This document shows positions 12,581 to 13,869 of a stretch of 13,869 nucleotides of DNA, one piece after another. The stretch comes from Flavobacterium psychrophilum. Lineage in GTDB: Bacteria; Bacteroidota; Bacteroidia; Flavobacteriales; Flavobacteriaceae. A model generated the notes under the pieces. The model saw only the letters and a list, made by a program, of their open reading frames with translations. It did no database searches and was not told the DNA's origin. The stretch lies in contig CAMDGJ010000050.1 in the NCBI GenBank assembly GCA_945897545.1, forward strand, positions 1 to 13,869, read 5' to 3'. Numbering within the stretch: position 1 is the stretch's first letter; each line of letters starts with the position of its first letter. A program made the translations under genes and the position numbers.

Positions 12581-13869
12581 ATGAAAAATTATCATTTCAA
12601 ATCTTTAGTTCAATTCGCTTTTTTATTGGCGATTTCAAACGTGTGGTCACAACAAAGTGCAACCTCTTCAATTTCTAAACAAATTTCAAAGTACGATTAT
12701 TATGATGCTTTTGGGCCCTTTTTTTACTCAAAAAATGGAACTAGTACCCGATCTGCAAGCGGCCAACCTGGTGTTGAATATTGGCAAAATAGAGCAGATT
12801 ATACATTGACTGCAAAATTAAATGACGTAAATAATGAAATCTCAGGAACTGCAATTATTTCTTACACTAACAATAGCCCAGATAAAATGTCTTTTTTGTG
12901 GATGTATTTAGACCAAAATTTATTTAAAGATGATTCTCGTGGCAATGCGATTATTCCTGTAACCGGCAGCAGAAATGGAGCTCAAGGCCAAGTTTTTGAT
13001 GGTGGTCATAAGATAAAATCGGTGAAAATTATCACAAAAAGTAAAGGAATTTCAACTGAAAAGGAATTGAAATACAGAATTATCGATACCAGAATGCAGG
13101 TTTTTCTTCCTCAAGAATTGAAATCTAAAAGCGGAGTTGTTACCATTAAAATTGATTTTTCTTTTATTTCTCCAAAGCAAGGTTCAGATCGAATGGGAAT
13201 ATTAGAAACTAAAAACGGTAAAATTTTCAGTGTGGCACAATGGTATCCTAGAATGTGCGTATACGATGACATAAGAGGTTGGAATACAAATCCATATTTG
13301 GGAGCCTCTGAATTTTATTTGGAATACGGCGATTTTGATGTGAGTATTTCAGTTCCTTCCAATCATTTTGTAGTTTGTTCAGGAGAATTGATAAATCCTA
13401 CAGAAGTGTATTCAGTCGATCAGCAAAAGCGTTTTTCACAGGCTTCACAAAGTGATAAAACCGTACTAATTCGTCTTCGTAACGAAGTTTTGGCTTCAGC
13501 CAATGCGATGGCAAAATCAAATAAAACTTGGCGTTTTAAAATGAAAAATGCTCGTGATGTCGCTTGGGCATCATCAGCAGCATTTATAATAGATGCAGCC
13601 AGAATTAATTTGCCAAGCGGAAAAAAATCGATTGCTATCTCCGCTTACCCGATAGAAAGTGATGGCAATGAAGCTTGGGGTCGTTCAACAGAATATACTA
13701 AAACATCAATCGAAAACTATTCAAAACGATGGTTTGAATATTCTTATCCAGCAGCAATAAACGTTGCAGGTATTGTGGGAGGAATGGAATATCCTGGGAT
13801 AGTTTTTTGCAGTTGGAAAGCTAAAGGAGCAGATTTATGGGGAGTTACTGATCACGAGTTTGGGCATAT
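12581..13869 (+). CDS. Secreted M1-family metallopeptidase (N-terminal part)
   Basis: The window holds 429 codons and the gene continues beyond the right edge. A signal peptide is clear: [25 protein letters not shown], with likely cleavage near residue 23. The N-terminal beta-sandwich domain of M1 aminopeptidases follows, including [32 protein letters not shown] (400-406) is the position of the GxMEN exopeptidase motif. The zinc-binding HEFGH (425-429) is complete in its first half just before the edge; the distal zinc Glu lies outside. M1 enzymes cleave N-terminal residues from peptides; this one is exported, to the periplasm or beyond. The variant GGMEY replaces GAMEN, as in many large Bacteroidota M1 proteins, so strict aminopeptidase activity should not be assumed. 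Confidence 0.93.
   Translation, partial: MKNYHFKSLVQFAFLLAISNVWSQQSATSSISKQISKYDYYDAFGPFFYSKNGTSTRSASGQPGVEYWQNRADYTLTAKLNDVNNEISGTAIISYTNNSPDKMSFLWMYLDQNLFKDDSRGNAIIPVTGSRNGAQGQVFDGGHKIKSVKIITKSKGISTEKELKYRIIDTRMQVFLPQELKSKSGVVTIKIDFSFISPKQGSDRMGILETKNGKIFSVAQWYPRMCVYDDIRGWNTNPYLGASEFYLEYGDFDVSISVPSNHFVVCSGELINPTEVYSVDQQKRFSQASQSDKTVLIRLRNEVLASANAMAKSNKTWRFKMKNARDVAWASSAAFIIDAARINLPSGKKSIAISAYPIESDGNEAWGRSTEYTKTSIENYSKRWFEYSYPAAINVAGIVGGMEYPGIVFCSWKAKGADLWGVTDHEFGH

Overview
The window looks like chromosomal DNA from a Bacteroidota bacterium of the family Flavobacteriaceae, most likely Flavobacterium or a close relative. The DNA is AT-rich and start codons lack obvious Shine-Dalgarno sequences. 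Promoter-like TAnnTTTG elements, some with an upstream TTTG box about 20 bp away, fit the Bacteroidota sigma factor. Several protein families are typical of the group: a DnaQ/GIY-YIG fusion exonuclease, a VF530 protein, a DUF3575-type protein and an M1 peptidase with a GGMEY motif. No rRNA, tRNA, insertion sequence, prophage gene or CRISPR array is seen. No gene-free stretch exceeds about 180 bp.

Layout. Positions 1-1000 hold the end of a sensor histidine kinase and its OmpR-type response regulator, closed by a terminator. Positions 1035-6895 hold minus-strand genes, transcribed from right to left: a Gfo/Idh/MocA oxidoreductase, a 3-hydroxyacyl-CoA dehydrogenase, a YggS-type PLP protein, a DnaQ/GIY-YIG nuclease, miaA and an acyl-ACP thioesterase. 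Two non-coding elements interrupt this series: a GC-rich nested inverted repeat (4256-4343) and a structured-RNA candidate resembling the recurrent flavobacterial Flavo-1 motif (about 2720-2885). Positions 7028-7669 hold plus-strand pcm. It is followed by a minus-strand XRE-Fic protein and a lipoprotein, then minus-strand smpB divergent from a small VF530 protein gene. A DUF3575-type exported protein and a GNAT/aldose-epimerase pair follow on the minus strand. The start of a secreted M1 metallopeptidase runs off the right edge.

How the genes fit together. Most are housekeeping functions: tRNA modification (MiaA), ribosome rescue (SmpB), protein repair (Pcm), PLP homeostasis (YggS), acyl-chain metabolism (thioesterase and hydroxyacyl-CoA dehydrogenase), nucleic-acid processing and envelope functions. 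I see no defence island or biosynthetic cluster. The most unusual material is small and non-coding. It comprises the structured RNA with a GC-rich palindromic arm, the nested palindrome touching the nuclease start codon, and heptanucleotide repeats at three loci. One of these repeats lies in frame inside yggS. Two further observations are overlapping dyads on the promoter of the XRE-Fic gene and divergent, apparently leaderless promoters between smpB and the VF530 gene.
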